Source: an uncultured Collinsella sp. (GTDB taxonomy: Bacteria > Actinomycetota > Coriobacteriia > Coriobacteriales > Coriobacteriaceae). From it: 14,017 nt of DNA. A model generated the notes under the pieces. The model ran no database searches. It worked only from the letters and a program-made list of their open reading frames with translations, and had not been told where the DNA came from. The position numbers were made by a program, and so were the translations under genes. Shown one piece after another: positions 13,819 through 14,017 of the stretch. Within the stretch, counting starts at the first letter, position 1; each line of letters starts with the position of its first letter. Location: contig CAUGNZ010000038.1 of assembly GCA_959601045.1 (NCBI GenBank), forward strand, positions 1 to 14,017, read 5' to 3'.

Positions 13819-13845
13819 CGGGCGCTCCGGCGCCCGTTTTGTTTT
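13819..13845 (+). terminator. Terminator-like hairpin after tRNA-Cys
   Basis: CGGGCGC (13819-13825) and GCGCCCG (13830-13836) form a 7-bp all-G/C stem with a TCCG loop, followed by TTTTGTTTT. It is a strong intrinsic terminator by sequence, only 7 bases before the second tRNA-Gly. Confidence 0.85.
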
Positions 13846-13851
13846 ACATAT

Positions 13852-13927
13852 GCGGACATGGCTCAGTTGGTAGAGCACAACCTTGCCAAGGTTGGGGTCG
13901 CGGGTTCGAGCCCCGTTGTCCGCTCCA
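13852..13927 (+). tRNA. tRNA-Gly (anticodon GCC), copy 2
   Basis: This 76-base gene with encoded CCA is identical to tRNA-Gly copy 1, with anticodon GCC at 13885-13887. Start-to-start distance between the copies is 227 bases, with tRNA-Cys between. The flanks are not similar, so only the tRNA itself is duplicated or kept identical. Confidence 0.97.
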
Positions 13928-13935
13928 ACTATCTT

Positions 13936-13962
13936 ACGCGGTTCTAACGAACCGCGTTTTTT
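13936..13962 (+). terminator. Intrinsic terminator after tRNA-Gly copy 2
   Basis: ACGCGGTTC (13936-13944) and GAACCGCGT (13949-13957) form a perfect 9-bp stem with a TAAC loop, then a run of T to 13962. It ends the tRNA cluster. Confidence 0.93.
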
Positions 13963-13984
13963 GTTGGATTCAAGACTTTAGTCT

Positions 13985-14008
13985 GCTGGCCGCGCAGCGG
14001 CCAGCTTT
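13985..14008. other. GC-rich hairpin at the window end
   Basis: GCTGGCCGC (13985-13993) and GCGGCCAGC (13997-14005) form a perfect 9-bp stem with a GCA loop, followed by TTTAAA. Upstream is GACTTTAGTC. It may be a terminator for a gene arriving from the right on the minus strand, or another small palindrome like those at 9815-9869. Its context is cut off by the window edge. Confidence 0.4.
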
Positions 14009-14017
14009 AAACCACCC

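Noticed and set aside
13750..13947. Small open frame on the plus strand (about 65 codons) across tRNA-Cys and tRNA-Gly
   Set aside because: Its translation (MAQLVEHNLAKVGVAGSSPV...) is a well-known artefact of reading through tRNA genes.

Overview
The window looks like chromosomal DNA of a Gram-positive, moderately high-GC actinobacterium. The codon usage, the glycolytic/secG gene order and the gut-type oligopeptide transporter suggest Coriobacteriia, probably Collinsella or a close relative. That placement is inference; no 16S or marker comparison could be run. All recognised genes read left to right.

Region 1 (1-3418) is central metabolism and secretion. It holds the 3' two thirds of pgk, then tpiA (8-base overlap) and gpmI, so lower glycolysis is probably co-transcribed. 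Two hairpins follow gpmI, the second a clear intrinsic terminator. secG comes next with its own ribosome binding site and terminator. Region 2 (3419-9599) is a complete peptide ABC importer, oppA-oppB-oppC-oppD-oppF. Its leader has a sizeable inverted repeat. A perfect 10-bp hairpin sits between oppA and oppB, as expected if the binding protein is made in excess over the membrane complex.

Region 3 (9600-10199) has no protein gene but is the most unusual part. It holds two elements of 132 and 125 bases with the same architecture: a 28-29 bp outer stem, a small internal loop, a 14-16 bp inner stem and a tight apical hairpin. They lie in opposite orientation. Their stems differ at many positions but stay paired, while 14 internal-loop bases (ATTCCGCA / GAGGAC) are identical. 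This is the covariation pattern of a structured RNA or DNA element family. Three smaller hairpins lie between them.

Region 4 (10094-13519) starts with a strong stable-RNA promoter, tRNA-Leu(GAG) and its terminator. Only 26 bases later begins a PAS-GAF-PP2C (SpoIIE/RsbU-type) phosphatase gene. It is followed by a gene fusing a STAS anti-anti-sigma domain to a HATPase (RsbW-like) kinase domain. Together they look like a compact partner-switching stress-signalling cassette, with no sigma factor in view.

Region 5 (13565-14017) has a second stable-RNA promoter sharing a 17-base palindromic A/T element with the tRNA-Leu promoter. It is followed by tRNA-Gly(GCC), tRNA-Cys(GCA) and a second, identical tRNA-Gly(GCC), each with its own terminator-like hairpin.
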